From: Veillonellaceae bacterium
GTDB lineage: Bacteria > Bacillota > Negativicutes > Veillonellales > Dialisteraceae
Length of the DNA: 64,000 bases
Direction of reading: 5' to 3'
Assembly: GCA_025992895.1 (NCBI GenBank)
Contig: DAJPGA010000001.1
Coordinates: 1,196,501 to 1,260,500 of the forward strand
Position numbers and translations under genes: made by a program. Shown one piece after another: positions 62,103-64,000 of this stretch (position 1 is the stretch's first letter; every line of letters begins with the position of its first letter). The notes beneath the pieces are model-generated. The model ran no database searches. It saw only the letters and a list, made by a program, of their open reading frames with translations, and had not been told where the DNA came from.

Positions 62103-63929
62103 ATGTGCGGTATTGTAGGTTATGTCGGCAGCGGCGAAGCTTCTGAATTTTTAATTGACGGGCTCCGTCGTCTTGAATACAGAGGCTATGACTCTGCTGG
62201 TATCGCTGTGTATGAAAACGGAAAGATTCAGATCGAAAAGAAAAAGGGCGGTCTGGCTAATTTGGAAGCTGTTCTTAAGGAACATCCTCTCCATGGACAT
62301 ATCGGGATCGGACATACACGCTGGGCTACACATGGCCAGCCGTCTGATGTGAATGCCCATCCTCACGGCGACTGCCATAATCACTTTGTCATTGTCCACA
62401 ACGGCATCATTGAAAATTACATGACGCTGAAAAAGGAATTGATTGAAAAAGGTCATGTTTTCAAGTCAGAAACGGATACCGAAGTTGTTGCACATCTCGC
62501 AGAAGAACTTGATGATGGCAATTTCCTTTCCACCGTCAGAAAAGTACTGGCAAAAATTGAAGGCTCCTACAGTCTGGTATTCATGGATGATTCTGATCCG
62601 GATACCATCATCTGCACGAAAAAGGACAACCCTCTGATTATCGGGCTGGGCAAGGGCGAAAACTTCATCGCTTCTGATATCCCGGCTGTCATCAACCGTA
62701 CACGCCAGATTTACATCATGAATGATTATGAACTTGCTGTTGTCAAGAAAGACAGCATCACTTTCTATGACCATGATGATAAAGAAATCACAAAAGATAT
62801 CCATGAAGTAACATGGAGCGCTGAAGCGGCAGAAAAGGGCGGCTATCCGCATTTCATGCTGAAGGAAATTTATGAACAGCCCAAGGCCATTCATGATACA
62901 GTCCAGATTTATCTGAATAAAGACGGATCCGTAAACTTTAAGGATCTCGGCTGGACAGAAGACTGCTTTGATGATATCGACCACATCCTGATTACAGCAT
63001 GCGGAACTGCGTATCATGCAGGCCTTGTAGCAAAGCATTACATTGAACGCTTTGTCAGAATCCCGGTCTCCGTCGAAATTGCATCTGAATACAGATACAG
63101 CAATCCTCTGACGACAAACAAGACACTCTGTATCGTAGTCAGCCAGTCCGGTGAAACGATCGATACACTGGCAGCCCTGAAGGAAGCAAAACGTCTTGGC
63201 GCAAAGAGCCTTGCTGTTACCAACTCCATCAGCTCTTCCATTGCAAGAGAATCCGATAATGTCATTTACACGATGGCAGGCCCAGAAATTGCAGTCGCAT
63301 CCACCAAGGCCTATACGACCCAGCTCGTAGCGCTCCTTCTCCTTGCTTTGTACATGGGACAGCTCAGGAAGACCATAAAGCCGGAACTTGTCAAGGAAAT
63401 CACTGATGCCCTGAAAGATCTGCCGAAACAGATCGAAAAGGTACTGCAGGAAAATGATTACATGGCAGAAGTAGCTGAACGTCTGATCAAAGCTCACGAT
63501 ATCTTCTATCTGGGACGTTCCATCGACTATGCGATTGCCATGGAAGGCGCATTAAAACTGAAGGAAGTATCTTATATCCATGCAGAGGCTTATGCAGCCG
63601 GAGAATTAAAGCACGGCACTCTTGCCCTGATTACCGAAGATACACCTGTCATTGCTGTAGCTACACAGGATAATGTCAGCTCGAAGATGTACAGCAACAT
63701 CGAAGAAGTCCGCGCCCGCGGAGCTGAAGTTCTTGGCATCGGCTATGAAGATGATGCAGAAATCGGTAAGTACACGACGGAAACTGTCAGAATCCCGAGA
63801 GTGGATCCTTTCATTGCGCCGATCCTTTCCGTTATCCCCATGCAGCTTCTGGCTTACTACACCAGCATCAAGAGAGGCAACAATGTAGATAAGCCCCGCA
63901 ACCTTGCTAAGTCTGTAACGGTTGAATAA
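62103..63929 (+). CDS. glmS: Glutamine-fructose-6-phosphate transaminase (isomerizing)
   Basis: Makes glucosamine-6-phosphate from fructose-6-phosphate and glutamine, the entry step to UDP-GlcNAc. The 608-residue protein has the N-terminal glutaminase with Cys2 exposed after Met removal (CGIVGYVG), GHTRWATHG and HNGIIENY; two SIS sugar-isomerase domains (about 285-425 and 455-600) with TACGTAYHAG, VSQSGETIDTLAAL and ELKHGTLALI; and the C-terminal LAKSVTVE with the conserved Lys and Glu. The start follows AGGAGG. GlmM at the other end of the window is the next enzyme of the pathway. Confidence 0.97.
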   Translation: MCGIVGYVGSGEASEFLIDGLRRLEYRGYDSAGIAVYENGKIQIEKKKGGLANLEAVLKEHPLHGHIGIGHTRWATHGQPSDVNAHPHGDCHNHFVIVHNGIIENYMTLKKELIEKGHVFKSETDTEVVAHLAEELDDGNFLSTVRKVLAKIEGSYSLVFMDDSDPDTIICTKKDNPLIIGLGKGENFIASDIPAVINRTRQIYIMNDYELAVVKKDSITFYDHDDKEITKDIHEVTWSAEAAEKGGYPHFMLKEIYEQPKAIHDTVQIYLNKDGSVNFKDLGWTEDCFDDIDHILITACGTAYHAGLVAKHYIERFVRIPVSVEIASEYRYSNPLTTNKTLCIVVSQSGETIDTLAALKEAKRLGAKSLAVTNSISSSIARESDNVIYTMAGPEIAVASTKAYTTQLVALLLLALYMGQLRKTIKPELVKEITDALKDLPKQIEKVLQENDYMAEVAERLIKAHDIFYLGRSIDYAIAMEGALKLKEVSYIHAEAYAAGELKHGTLALITEDTPVIAVATQDNVSSKMYSNIEEVRARGAEVLGIGYEDDAEIGKYTTETVRIPRVDPFIAPILSVIPMQLLAYYTSIKRGNNVDKPRNLAKSVTVE

Positions 63930-63943
63930 TTGAAAATATGACT

Positions 63944-63990
63944 GGATTGCAAAGAGGCAGGCGAGTAACCCTGCTTCTGGCAATCTTTTC
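63944..63990 (+). terminator. Terminator after glmS
   Basis: Nested stems GATTGC/GCAATC and AGAGGCAGG/CCTGCTTCT with a short loop, followed by TTTTC. Confidence 0.75.
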
Positions 63991-64000
63991 ATTTATGGAT

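Overview
The window looks like the chromosome of a Negativicutes bacterium (diderm Firmicutes), most like Dialister or a close Veillonellaceae relative; the genus is an inference from gene content, not from a database search. Outer-membrane genes (an LptD/OstA-type barrel protein, a secretin) sit among Gram-positive-style gene orders and controls: SRP RNA-dnaX-ybaB-recR-bofA, a SCIFF peptide with its radical-SAM enzyme, a T-box leader, cdaR-glmM, hslVU, and TRTG-type extended -10 promoters. The region is dense core chromosome. I see no phage, insertion sequence, CRISPR array or plasmid gene.

Layout. 1-9.9 kb: the 3' end of cdaR, glmM, a stand-alone CydB-like membrane protein, a small unknown protein, dnaE, etfBA, and a D-amino-acid-transaminase-like protein that lacks the usual PLP lysine. 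10.1-22.0 kb: ruvCAB, a DUF2905 protein, spoIID-like, queA, tgt, yajC, fau, secDF, then mtaB, a HIT protein, rpsU and yqeY. 22.1-26.1 kb: two tandem glutamine-synthetase-family genes of equal length. 26.2-26.6 kb: minus-strand tRNAs Pro, Gly and Thr with their own promoters and terminators. 26.7-30.8 kb: two unknown proteins and the SCIFF pair scfA/scfB. 31-37.6 kb: an envelope block with two exported unknown proteins, LptD-like, pgi, a PilP/GspC-like protein and a secretin. 37.7-43.1 kb: an ABC-F ATPase facing the minus-strand ffs-dnaX-ybaB-recR-bofA block. 43.2-49.6 kb: fumC and the ribose operon rbsKDACB. 49.8-53.4 kb: murB, a P-loop/Asp23-like protein, and metY behind a T-box. 53.5-64 kb: a thioesterase, hslVU, birA-bioY-coaX, tRNA-Glu, azlCD, sppA, a Yip1-like protein and glmS.

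How the genes work together. glmS (fructose-6-P to glucosamine-6-P), pgi, glmM and murB feed cell-wall precursor synthesis, and cdaR-glmM links this to c-di-AMP. YajC-SecD-SecF supports secretion of the many exported envelope proteins here. birA-bioY-coaX links biotin uptake and ligation with CoA synthesis. The ribose operon covers import, anomer conversion and phosphorylation. queA, tgt and mtaB are tRNA-modification genes.

Most notable: (1) the PLP fold-IV protein without its lysine; (2) a T-box with a TGC specifier and a UGGA T-box, both fitting tRNA-Cys, on the homocysteine-synthase gene and followed by a tiny Cys-containing leader ORF; (3) the tandem glutamine-synthetase paralogues; (4) the orphan CydB-like protein; (5) the isolated PilP-like/secretin pair; (6) a perfect 18-bp tandem duplication carrying the -10 of hslVU. 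None is clearly a wholly new system; the first two are the strongest leads.
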